Shown: piece by piece, positions 31,301-41,921 of the stretch
Layout: each line of letters opens with the position of its first letter
How positions within the stretch are numbered: position 1 is the stretch's first letter
Assembly: GCA_021399435.1 (NCBI GenBank)
Contig: JAJTUP010000001.1
Location: 1,922,001-1,986,000, forward strand
Length of the DNA stretch: 64,000 nucleotides
Source of the DNA: Diaporthe sp. PMI_573
Lineage: Eukaryota > Ascomycota > Sordariomycetes > Diaporthales > Diaporthaceae
Reading direction: 5' to 3'
Notes under the pieces: model-generated
What the model was told of the DNA's origin: nothing
Database searches by the model: none
Seen by the model: the letters and a program-made list of their open reading frames with translations, nothing else
Made by a program: the position numbers and the translations under genes

Positions 31301-34300
31301 ATTGTCCTCGTGATATTGAGTGCATATATAGCAGGTCTCTGAAATCTCAATCTGTATAAATAACCTGCCGAGATTTGAATAGTTGACAGCCGTTCCCGCG
31401 GGGCAGTTGGAGCCGCACAGCTTTGCCGTCAGGGAAGCCCGGACCGGAGAGGAAAAGGAGCAGAAGCGAGGGACGATCACGGTGACACAGACAGAACGGG
31501 AAGGTCGCTCATGGGCGGAAAAAGCAAGAGCGTGGCAGTGATTGCAAGGCATCCGCCATCCGGTGCAATGGGCCCCAGAGTCCGTGCAAAAGATCGAAGG
31601 CGAGACCCGCACCACAAGCTTTACTATTTCGATAAGACATGTCTTGGATGAGGCATATACCCTTGATCGCTGTGAGAGAAGAAACGATGGAAGAATGAAT
31701 GAATGCACAAAGACAGAAAGCAAAAATGTGATATGAGGGCAGGCCATACAGCAAAACGATAGCGATGTGTTTTTTTGTGCCGAGCCAACAACTGACATCA
31801 ACTCGACGTTTGCATGTTTCCACCGGTTCCTCTTTCGAGGCTAGCCCCGACAGGTTGGCTGGCTGACCTGAACAGCTTGTCTCGAGGAGCTCGGATGCAG
31901 TGGCACCTCTCTGAACCACGGCCTTGGGAAGCCCCCTCGCTTGAGGGAGCTGACGATTGGCTCGATTCGGCGGGCTGCATCGTGGAGTTGTGCCAGTTCC
32001 GAAGCTCCTTTAGCCTTCAACCCCAGGGCCCTCGAGCCTTGAGGTGCGGTCACTCGTCTTAGACTTGCAGGGCCCCGGGGACGTCATCAAATCTCAAGTG
32101 TGCCAGTGTGGCCTGGTGGGATGATAGAGCGTTCGAGCTCTGTTGATTGCGGCTGAGACATTGCAGGGGGAAAAGCAGTCAGCCCCCCAGTTCGCGGAGG
32201 AGGAGGGGCAGGGGGCGGGGGGACAACCCGGGGGATCTGCCAGGGTATTTGTCGATCGACACGTCGGGCAGCCAAGATTCCAAATTCATGTGTCGTGTCA
32301 CTTCTTTGTGTCCGTGTGTGTATTGTTGTGTTGAGCGGGAGAAGCAACGACGGTCGAGCAAGCTTGCATGCAGACGGGCAAAAGGAGTGATGGGCTGCGG
32401 GTCTTGTCCGCGATGCACTGCGCACAGGCAGGGTCGCAAACGTCCAGCTGTCGCCCTGCTGTGCTCTTCTGTCCTCTGCTGTGCTGCAATGTGCTATGCG
32501 AACGATGAATCGGGCCGCTCTGCTCTGGAGTGCACGGCAAGCAAGGTCCCGTTGGCCGGTGTCTGGCCAGGCCAGGCCACGCCCGGCATATTGCTAAGCA
32601 GTCCAGACTGGTCGTGAAGCTGTCAGATCCAGAGCTAAGCTCTAGTCTTGACCTGGACCGTGATCGGGATATTCTGACGTGAGGCCGGTCGATTATTCTC
32701 AACCGATATGGGCTAACAGGTTCTTTGTCGATGATGATTCGATCTAGGGCCACGCATCGCGGGTCTGTTCTTGAAGACGAGGAGCTTGCCCAGCTCGGTG
32801 CTCTCTCGATGGAGCTGGGAGCATCGTGGCGATGCTGTGGTTTTTCTTCTTATCTTTTCTCTCCTCCTCTCTCTGAGGAATATGGTCCAGTGGATGCCAG
32901 ATCTTCTCTGGTATGGATACTCTGCCTGTCTGTACAGAGGCCGAACTGCCGACGTGGGAATGAAAGAATGAGATGAGAAGAGATGAGGTGGTGTTGACGT
33001 TTGCTTTTTTGGTGGACAGGGGATCGTGGACTCGGGGTAGTTGCCAGAGCGGCCCGCCTCTAGCTTATTTCGCTCCCAGTCCGTGCACACCACCAAAATG
33101 CCCAAAATGCATCCTACACAACACAGCAACGACAACTCGGCCAGCCACTTCTTCCTCGTGCTTCCTCGACGATGGCACCATGTCCTACCTACCTCCTTCT
33201 GCCCTTCCCCAATGTTCAGCAGACTCGATGCATACATAGCCCCTTTGCCAGGTGGAGTGAGGGCAGGTCGGGCATTAGATGACGGAACCCGCGTCACCCG
33301 CCTTGCCGCCGTCCACGCCCTGTTCCTTGCTTCAATTCTCATCCAAGTGTTCCATTCCTCCTTTGACCGACCTTTGACCTCCGATCTCTGTGGATGAGCT
33401 ACACCGGGTGGACCGTGACAGCTGCGCTAGGCTACATGTCAACTGGTCCGCCCAGCCAGTCCATATTGGCATTTGCATTGGCATTGGCACTGACGGGTGG
33501 GCCTCTCCACCGGTGAGTAGGCGATCCACGACGGCGCTTGGCTCTGGGTGCTCGGTGCTCGTCACCGAGAGGGCTCCAGTCTCCAGTCAACAGTCACGCA
33601 CCCTCTCTCTCTCTCTCTGCTCTCGGCTCTCGGCTCCGGATGCCGTGGGTGGCCCTGGGTCTGAGGGTTTTGCAACAGCTATCCTTCACCATCACCCGCA
33701 TGCAAGATATCCGCCATACCTGCAGATTCATGTTCATGGGGTGACTGGCAGCAACTGGCTAGTCCGATCTGGCCTAGCTATGCGTAGCCAAAGCAACAAC
33801 AGGAGGGCCACCGTCCGCGAAAGGGAGAGAGGCACAGAGGCATGTTTCATGTCTGGGCCGGTGATGGTCCCAATATCAGTCTGGCGATCTCCTGCCACAT
33901 CCATCCACCCGCGCTAAAACATGCTCTCGCATCGCCTAGCTAGTCCTGCATGTACCGGTGATAGGTACTTAGACCCTGTCGACGATACGCCAGCTGTGCA
34001 TGCGACATGGGCCATGCGTATGCTACCCACACGGACAACCCACTCAGCCTCATGGTCAGGGTAGCATTTTCTTTACTTGACGTGACCCTTCTTCCCGCCC
34101 CATCTATTAGGCACGCCCAAAACTGCTCAGGTTCGAGCTAAATACCGCTTTGGGACGGAACAATATCACCTCGAAATTTTCCTTTGACAGTGCTGCCGTC
34201 CCTTCATCTTGAAAAGGACAAAGTCGTGATATATTGTTCCCGACGCGAATTTTCTTTGACACACATAAGCCTTCCGCGCCCAGGCTGTCCAACAGGAGCC

Positions 34301-35285
34301 CAAATCAACCGCGTGCCTCAATTGATTTGAGAATTGACCTGAGCTTCTTGTCCATCAGGTTCCAAGGTAGAGAGTCCCCGTTTATTGACACCGTGATCGT
34401 CACCCCCCTCCAGTGATAAACGTCCGCCTGATCACATGATGGGGCCGACAATTTTCATTTCTCTCATTCTTTCCACTTCCAATCTCCTTAACTTCCTATC
34501 AAAACCACCTCTGATCAATGGGCTGATGTAGAAATCTTGAGCAGCCGCCCTGTTATTGGAGGATTCACAGATTTGGACATCTCAGACCAGAGCCGAAGCC
34601 CTCGGGGCACACCGAGACCAGCTTGTCACCTGGCACAGAGCAGAGCTCCTTCCAGCTCACTCCTGACCATCCACCATCCACCAACAAAGGGGCTACTTTG
34701 TTCTTGTGGTAATCCGCCTTCATCCGAACTCAGAGGGCAGAGCTGCCACAGGTCTTCGCGTGGGCCTCCTTCATGCCTTTATAGGCCAGCTCGCTCATGG
34801 GCCTCGAAGTGAACTTTGCATCTCCCCTCTGAAATCTTGCACAACCTCGCTCCGCCGGCGGCTGTGTCTCTCTCCGAAGCCAGCCTCGAGAGGGCGCACA
34901 CTATTTCTGTGAGACGCTCGCTTCTGCTTACCTTTGGCCACGAGGACCAGAGACAAGTTCGAACGAGGGCAGGCGCCCGTTTCCCCTTTCCGCCGCCGCC
35001 GCCTCCGAAACTGTCGAGTCCGCCCACCCAGGTCAGACTTCGGCTGAGCGCCTACTGTCGATCGAACAAGGATATCATCGAGTGTTTATACGGCCTCAGT
35101 CCACGAGAATCCACACTTCCGACAGCCACATAATCTTCTGCCTCGTATGTGCTGCGTTCCATTTGAGATTGGCCCTGCATTCGTGTGCATGGAACCGGCC
35201 AGCTGCGCAAATACTGAATGCAGCTGACAATTTAGATTACGCACGAAGCACCCCGAGACCATACCCCCCGTCCCCTTCTCCCACC
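28351..35285. other. Gene-poor 7-kb region upstream of orphan gene
   Basis: No protein gene can be supported over nearly 7 kb. Open frames are short, lack domains and have inconsistent codon use. The left part (28.4-29.3 kb) is AT-rich. 29.6-30.2 kb is very GC-rich with a repeated cgccacgggccc-like element (about 29731 and 29772). 32.8-33.7 kb has pyrimidine tracts and a (TC)n microsatellite. The last few hundred bases are C/T-rich leader, open in frame with the next gene from 35082 but without an ATG. It may be a long regulatory or untranslated region, or hold non-coding RNA genes. Confidence 0.4.
33603..33618. repeat. CT microsatellite
   Basis: A (CT)n run followed by two copies of ctctcgg, within the gene-poor region. 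Confidence 0.75.
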
Positions 35286-37292
35286 ATGGCAAATGGGTTG
35301 GACAGGCTGGAGCGGCTGTTCTCCAAGAGGAAATCTGCACCTGCCCGTGACACGACGGTGTCCAACATAAACGGCAGTGCGCCCCCCGCTCCTGCGCAGC
35401 CAGAGCCGGACTCCCCAATGCTCGAGGTCGTTTTCCCACCGCCGTCCTTCATAAGACCTACTGCAAATCGCATGCACGCCCGCGACGAGTTTGAACTCCC
35501 TCCGCCCATCTCGGTTGCCCATACCAGCTCTTCAAATTCTGCAAGGAACAGCCGCCGGCATTCTCATTTCGACACCCGGGAGATGAACGACACGAGGCGG
35601 CGGAGTGGCCCCTCGACCACTGCTTCTTTTCACCTGCCCAGTCGAAGTTCATCACTGCTCACCAGGAGACACGACAGGAAGCCGGGTGGGCTGATCCAAC
35701 TACAGCTCCCTGGTGGAACAACAAGCACGGACAAGGCTCCGCCCCTCTCTCCCCAGTCCCCAGCAGAAGACACCACATCAGCATCAGAAGACCAAAAGGT
35801 AGCCCAGAGGCGTCTCCTCGAAGCATTACCTATCTACCCAGGAGTCAAAGTCGAGACACCCCCGGCCTCGGACCAGGATGAGTTCAACTTTCCCTCGCCG
35901 CCCTCCAGCACACGTGGACGATTGCCACCCGCCATTCTCAGCCCGTTCACACCAGAGCCTTCCCCTGATATGATACCACAGCGTGACTCGATATTAAGTG
36001 AGCCAAAGACAAGCAGCGATCTCAGACGCGAGTCGGTCTCAACGGTCCCCTCCAGAAGCAGAAGGACCACACTGGCCACCATCTCTAGCACTGCATTGCT
36101 GGATGATGACTGGAGGGACTCGTACGTGGACGATCCTCAGGTCACAGCCAGCCCTCAATCAGTGCCCGTGTTCCAGGAGCCCAAGGTCCAGGACTTCCTC
36201 GCCTTGACAGCCGATGATCTGGCCGAACTCCGGACCAAAGCCCCATCAAATCCACCTCTCAGGCTGCCACCTCCTCCCCCCGTGCTGCCGCCAGGTGTGC
36301 GGTCTCCATCGGTGTCCTCTCACATACGAGGCAGCAACATGCTGGCCCCGCTCGCGCCAGACGAGGTCGCAGCCTTCCAAGCGGCTCGGATCGCCAAGAA
36401 GTACGACTTCGACTTCCTCTACGTCATCAACTTCTGGCCAAAAGAGATGAGCCACCTCCACCGGCCCAGCGAGCCGACAAATCACGCCCCGATCCCCAGC
36501 TCAGCCCTCTCGTCTCCTACGAGCTCCTTCTCCAAGCCACCATCCGTCCTATACTCCCCGACATCCGACTGCCCGACCACAAAGAACTCGACGCCGCGAC
36601 ACTCCCTCCAGGCCCCATCCGAGGCAGACAGCAACAGCAGCGAATTCCACATCACCGAGTGCTGCCCCGGCGTCGGGCCCCCGCCGCGCCCCGCGGTGGC
36701 CGGCCGCCTGCTCGCCGCCTACGGGCTGAGCAGCCTGGATGGGCCCTTCCGCCCCGGCGCAAGGGCGCACAAGAAGATCCTCCGCGAGGGCACCGACGGC
36801 TGGATCGAGTACCGCAAGACGGACGCCAGGGACAACGAGTTCGCGCGCGGCTACGCCCGCTCCTACTACACGTCGACGGAGGAGATCTCGCCGCGCCGGG
36901 CGTCGGCGCCGGGCGGCAGCACCACCCAGAACGCCAGCGTCGCAGCGGCGGCGGCGGCGGCTTCCAGGCTAGCGACGCAGACGGAGGGCGCGGTAGCCGT
37001 GCGGCAGTCGTTTAGCTTGGCCGAGGGGGTGCTGTCGGGCTCGGGCCACCGGGCGAGGAAGGATAGCGCCGCAGCGGCTCGGGCCGCGGGACCTGCTCGC
37101 AAGGTCACCCGGGGCATCGTGTTCGCGGCGTACAGGCGGCCGAGGGGCCACGGCGGCACGGTGCACAGCAGCCGGGCGGAGCTGGACGCGCTCGAGAAGG
37201 ACGCCGAGGCGCTTGTGGAGCTGGTGCTCGACTTCCACCAGGACCGGAGGCGGTGGGAGGTCTACCAGGATGCCAGGAGGGCCTCGGACTGA
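35286..37292 (+). CDS. Orphan fungal protein, 668 residues, disordered with conserved-looking C-terminal part
   Basis: A single exon. The start at 35286 has a strong CACCATGG context (MANGLDRLERLFSKRKSAP). The first ~380 residues are Ser/Pro-rich and disordered, with poly-Pro (PLRLPPPPPVLPPG). The rest alternates low complexity with three ordered-looking blocks: EVAAFQAARIAKKYDFDFLY followed by VINFWP (about 36364-36435); GRLLAAYGLSSLDGPFRP then KKILREGTDGWIEYRKTDAR (about 36702-36830); and the C-terminal RGIVFAAYRRPRG...ALVELVLDFHQDRRRWEVYQ (about 37110-37270). No membrane helix or catalytic motif is seen. The KKYDFDFLYVINFWP and WIEYRK blocks hint at a fungal-specific signalling or scaffold protein, but the function is unknown. 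GC is very high near the 3' end (poly-Ala run). Confidence 0.75.
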   Translation: MANGLDRLERLFSKRKSAPARDTTVSNINGSAPPAPAQPEPDSPMLEVVFPPPSFIRPTANRMHARDEFELPPPISVAHTSSSNSARNSRRHSHFDTREMNDTRRRSGPSTTASFHLPSRSSSLLTRRHDRKPGGLIQLQLPGGTTSTDKAPPLSPQSPAEDTTSASEDQKVAQRRLLEALPIYPGVKVETPPASDQDEFNFPSPPSSTRGRLPPAILSPFTPEPSPDMIPQRDSILSEPKTSSDLRRESVSTVPSRSRRTTLATISSTALLDDDWRDSYVDDPQVTASPQSVPVFQEPKVQDFLALTADDLAELRTKAPSNPPLRLPPPPPVLPPGVRSPSVSSHIRGSNMLAPLAPDEVAAFQAARIAKKYDFDFLYVINFWPKEMSHLHRPSEPTNHAPIPSSALSSPTSSFSKPPSVLYSPTSDCPTTKNSTPRHSLQAPSEADSNSSEFHITECCPGVGPPPRPAVAGRLLAAYGLSSLDGPFRPGARAHKKILREGTDGWIEYRKTDARDNEFARGYARSYYTSTEEISPRRASAPGGSTTQNASVAAAAAAASRLATQTEGAVAVRQSFSLAEGVLSGSGHRARKDSAAAARAAGPARKVTRGIVFAAYRRPRGHGGTVHSSRAELDALEKDAEALVELVLDFHQDRRRWEVYQDARRASD

Positions 37293-37788
37293 ATTTGCTC
37301 TGGGTCTCCGCGTGCATGGATGGACTGACTGGTGTGTCGATGTGGAGATGATGGGTGTTTGATTATTTGCTGCCCATCTTTCGGGTCGGTCAGGGGCAGG
37401 AACTTGGGCTGCGTGGAGTTTGAATGACATGGGCTGGAGCCCCCGGGACTGCGGGACTCCATCAGTGAGCGATTTCGAAACTTGGCTCTCTCTATTCCGA
37501 GGACATATTTTCCTTTTGTTTTTAGTTTGATAGCGATGTGCAAATGGAAACGATGATGACACCAATACAACCGCATGGATTGACTTTTCCCTCTTCGTGT
37601 TGTGTGAGCGGGTGGTGCGCGTAGTTATTCAAAGTGATAACCTGAAACATCTAACTGTTCATCCTTCCCTGATCCTATCGGGCAAACATATTCCAACCAA
37701 TTCTAATGTACAAAGAACGCATCGCTTCCATCTCCGCCATGCTCATACGTACAGGTTCATCTAGCCGTTCTGGCCGATGTTCATGCAT
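37293..37788. other. Convergent intergenic region
   Basis: 3' flanks of the two adjacent orphan genes. AT content rises from about 37500. No gene is supported. Confidence 0.45.
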
Positions 37789-39148
37789 CTATCCTCCGTT
37801 TTGAGGAGCCCCGTTAAGGTTCCAGTTTGGCTCCAGGCCGTTGGCGTGGAGCACATCGGTGATGAGCTTCTTTGCCTGCTCGAGTGCCCTGTGCGCGGGG
37901 TCCTTGGGTGCACAGAACTGCCAAGCGTCCTCGGTGGTCGACATATGTTTGAGAGTGGCCCGGTCGAAGATCCTGTGTGTCAAGGCCCAGTGATGGTAGG
38001 CTTGCTTCAGGGGATGGGGCATGAAGTCGTGCTGGACGATTCTACGTGGGATGAAGTAAACGTTTACCTTGGGAGTCCTCTCCTTACTGGAGCTCCCCTC
38101 TTCACTCGTGCTCGTCTCCTCGCTCGCGCCATCCCGTTGAATAATTTCTACAATGCCGTTTTGACCGCCAGTGTCATCCCTCCGGTCGACTTTAGGTCTC
38201 GCCGCCGGGATAGGAAGCTTCTTTGGTATCTCGGGGAGGACTGTGGCCTGCTCGGGCATCTGCTCACCGCACTTGGTGTAGAAGGCGCGAAACTTGGTCT
38301 CCAGCTCCTTGAAAAGTTTCATTGCATCTAGTTGCTCTTGTCAGTTTCCACCTTACTGCCAGGACGGTATATCCTGGAATATGCCTACCATCGTCGCGCT
38401 CAGGAAGGACGTCGTCTGAGCGTGTTCCCAAATCGTTCTCCACAGGCAGGCGGAACAGCGAGGCTCTGTTCCCCTTGAGCCTTTTGCGCCACATCCCGAC
38501 CCTGACGGCGGCTTCGACACACCACGCTTCAGGCGTTGCGTGTCCAGTCCTGTCGATGGCTTTGGACGTCAGACCCATGAGCGCCCACAGCACGGCACCC
38601 TTCCTGCTCCTGTTCTTGGCCTTTGCCACTTCTCCGCGGGCGTCGAATCCAGCTGCCACCATATGCTGGACGGACGTCCTGAGTCCTCCTAGTAGGCTGC
38701 CGTCCCATATCTTCTTCATCGCGTGAAAGAAGTGGAACACGTCGATCCAGGCGCGCGGGTTCTCCTTGTTGTCGAAGCCCTCGATGTCGTTGCAGAAGAT
38801 CCTGCAGTAGGTCTCCTTGGCGAAGAAGTTGTTGTTGCGAATCATGTGGCCCGCTTCCATCTTAAGGTACAGGGGGGCGCATCTGTGGAAGCGCTGGAGG
38901 AGGTCGATTGCGTTCTTGAGGACTTCGGAGTGGAAGGAGCCATCGTCCTCGGCGTCGATGTCGGCGTGCCGCTTGGTGGAGAGTGCGTTGTAGAGTATGG
39001 TGGATTCAACATTTATGATCTGCACATTAGTGATACCAAACTCGTGTTGGAAGACGAGCCGAATGTTCCCTTGCTGCCCGGGGGTGATCCCAAGGGTCGA
39101 AGCGTGCTTGTTCGGAGGCGTGCCGTTGGGGGGCCGTGGCGTGGCCAT
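37789..39148 (-). CDS. Orphan protein, 432 residues, two exons
   Basis: Complement(37789..38327, 38389..39148). The 61-nt intron has a GTAGGC donor and a CTAG acceptor, and the junction restores a single frame (PERDD-DAMKLFKE). The protein begins MATPRPPNGTPPNKHAST and continues through a globular-looking region with many aromatic residues and His (NAIDLLQRFHRCAPLYLKME, AWIDVFHFFHAMKKIWDG). A charged linker (EETSTSEEGSSSKERTPK) follows, then a second compact segment (VNVYFIPRRIVQHDFMPHPL, AYHHWALTHRIFDRATLK). No signal peptide, helix or known motif is recognised. It could be a lineage-specific effector-like or nuclear protein. The regular codon use and the frame-restoring intron make it a real gene. 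Confidence 0.75.
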
Positions 39149-40377
39149 TTTAATTTGGGATTGATAGTAACACAGTCGGCGATGCTGTTACAGACCTGTT
39201 TGCAACACCAAATATAAAAAACGGAAACCTGTGTGATCTATTGTTGATCGTGTTGACACTGTTTGGGGGGGGGGTACAGGTTGTGTTGCTGGGTGAGCTA
39301 TGGCGCGTCGACCGTCACCAGTCAACAAATTCGACTGGAACTTATCGCGAAACTTCCTGTTGGCTTGAGCGTCCAGATTGGAACCTTCCGTAAGCCTTTC
39401 TGGTCGTGATATAATCAGCACGGGAAGGAGCTCGAACGAGGTTGATCCTGCTCCTTGGCAGTGCTTGCCTCCAAACCTGCCAAATGGGACAGAGATTCGT
39501 TTTCTTTGGGGGAGGGGGGAGTTGGGCATATAATAACCACTCAAAGTCGGCTTGATGAACTCCCAGTACAATGGTTCTCCCTTGAGAGTGTTCAAATCGG
39601 ACCTTGCAGGCGATTTGCAACCGAAGCAACCTGCAGCATGTTTTAGTAAATCGGTCTAGTCGAGGAGAGGGCCGTGTTCTGTACTGATCGCGATGACCAA
39701 GACACGATGCTATATATTAAAAGGGGCATGATGGATCATCTGTGTTGAATAAAGAGCATGACAGATCATCTGTGATGAATAGTAATCTTGTTTATGGTCA
39801 CAAAGCTCGCTCATTCTCCCCTATGAATGACCAACACGTCGTCGTGACTCGTCGCTGAGCAACGTCATCCAGCTTGTATCACAACCTGGAAGACACTGGT
39901 GGCTCATCACCTGGGCAGGCCCAGGGGTATCGCTGAGAATTTCACAAAACCCTGGGCACTGTTACCAAATTGACATCTGGGCTGGCTACACTCACCCAAG
40001 AGAAGAAAATCAAATCCCTCTTCTCGAACAATGCAAGTTGAAAATATTGAGAAACACAAGGCGTGCTCCTCTGGTTTTCAAATTTACACGAGCCATTTAC
40101 TGCAGCCAAATCGAAGTCCTACTACGGTCTAGGTAACAAGTGAGCCTCGTACAACTGCCCAATCTCATGAAGAACTGCGGCACTGGAAGGTTGATATACG
40201 ACACAGACATGAGTTTTCAAGACCTAGATCGAAAGGGAGGAATTTGAAACTGTACACTAAGCCCACCGCCTGGGCCCTTTAGTGACTGCAGTTAGATTCG
40301 TGAGAGTACTTTTCCCTCTGCAGCCTAGCCAATACTATGTGTCAACGAAAGAATATCGACAATTTCCCAGCGAGCCT
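39149..40377. other. Intergenic region with G-run and short tandem duplication
   Basis: Upstream side of the two-exon orphan gene. A ten-G run lies at about 39265-39274 and a two-copy 30-bp tandem repeat at 39725-39784. Minus-strand frames at 39188-39630 have no domain and are not supported. Confidence 0.4.
39725..39784. repeat. Imperfect 30-bp tandem duplication
   Basis: Two adjacent 30-bp copies sharing gcatga, gatcatctgtg and tgaata blocks, differing at about six positions. Confidence 0.7.
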
Positions 40378-41921
40378 CTATGGCTGGCTTCTATTTTCGC
40401 CGGTCTCTTCCCTGACAATGTTTGTTCTCACATTCCGACTCTTTTCCCGTGTCGTTTCGTCCGACTCAGTGGCTGTGGTCAGGATGCTGCGCGCGTGCCG
40501 CGGGTGCCTCAGGATCGATGGGAACACATATCGATCAGAATCTGGCTCTGTTGCCGCTCTGTACTTTCCCATAAGTATGTTGAGAGATGGTAGACACTGC
40601 TCATAAGATGAATCAGTCCCCTGAATCCTGTTTGCGAGAGAGGGAACAGCTAGTCGAGACTTACGGCGCAGATGAGACCGATGCTTATCTCGGAGACTCT
40701 GTTGCCAAAGTCGAAAGTCAGCTTGACTGGTGCCCATCACTCTTAATGTAATCCTTTGAAATGAGTAGTTACTTGTGAGAGGAGTATTACCCACCCGAGA
40801 AGATTGAATTTCGTGAAATTCAACGTGGCGTCATTGAAGCTGTTTTTCTGGAGCAGCAGTCCCAGCCTGGCGAAGCTAGTTGCGGTTGCCAGGCCTCCGG
40901 CACCTAGCATAAGCATGATCCTGATCTTCTTAATAGTGGAGAATGTCAAAGACCACGTCAGAATGATGGGCGGGAAGAGGATGACAAGGTCGGAAACAGA
41001 GGCTACGGCCGTGTCGGCGATAAAGCTAGCCTGCCTGTCGAGGCATTTCGACGGCACGGAAGGGTCCCAGACACCCTCGATCGGCAGGCAGATCACAATC
41101 TTGACGACAGTGATGGCGATGCAGAATCCGATTTGAAAAGCTATGGTCGCCCAGAGGAACAAAGTGGTTCTGCGGAATTGCTTGAACACGCGGACGAGCA
41201 GGAGCAGCAGCGCCAGCTTGGTCGCGAAGCTTGCTATGCTGTAGCAGAGGGACGCCGCGTATGAGTACTACCGAATTGTGAGCGCTGCTGTTTGATCCGA
41301 GATCCAATGAGCTCACCTTTTGGAATTGGGACACATCTTCTGGAGACACGTCCCATAGATGGTAACCTTCTTCAGGGTTAACTTCACAATTTCGGGAGAT
41401 CTGCGGGAATGAGGTCGAGAGTACCCAACCCATGTCGATACACTGCTTGATGTGAGAAACAAAGAAATATGGTTGAAGTAGTCTCTTTGTGTGCGCTCAC
41501 TGAATATTGAGGTGACCCAATAAGAAAGCAAAGACGCCTTGTTGACGGTCAGAAAATGAATACGAGACTTGATGGGAATCGCCGGACGCCATACATATGC
41601 AACGAGGCAACTCCCTGTCGGATTACTCCTCTGTTAGCAGAATTCTGACCCACCTTGCGGCACAGGATATGCGTCCAACAATGATTCAGCACGGAAACGC
41701 AGTGGCAAGTGTGACTTACATTCTTCCGTTCCCATGTTGCGTAAAAGTATCGACCTCACGTACATTCTCAAAGTGAATAGCGGCGTTGTAAGACATAATA
41801 CAACGATCATTATGGCGATATTGAGTGTATGCAAAGCATCCTTGGGGTTCTGGATATCAGAAGTCTCCCCGGGTGGCGGAGGAACGGCACCTTGTTGCGG
41901 TGTCCTATAGTGAAGCTTCAT
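40378..41921 (-). CDS. PTH11-type / fungal rhodopsin-domain seven-helix receptor-like protein
   Basis: Eight exons on the complement: 40378..40596, 40665..40698, 40795..41267, 41317..41366, 41425..41445, 41501..41537, 41596..41615 and 41720..41921. The product is 351 residues. All junctions are in phase and restore family motifs: TM1 (LNIAIMIVVLCLTTPLF), RMYVRSILLRNMGTEEWSCL, the helix-2 loop VYRHGLGYHLWDVSPEDVSQ, TM3 (ASLCYSIASFATKLALLLLL), the ICLPIEGVWDPSVPSKCLDR loop, and the closing SEISIGLICACLPSL typical of this family. The C-terminal ~65 residues are a soluble, charged tail. Two exons are only 20-21 nt. The founding member Pth11 of Magnaporthe is a plasma-membrane sensor for surface cues. 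Most relatives, like this one, have no known ligand. There is no CFEM domain. Confidence 0.8.
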
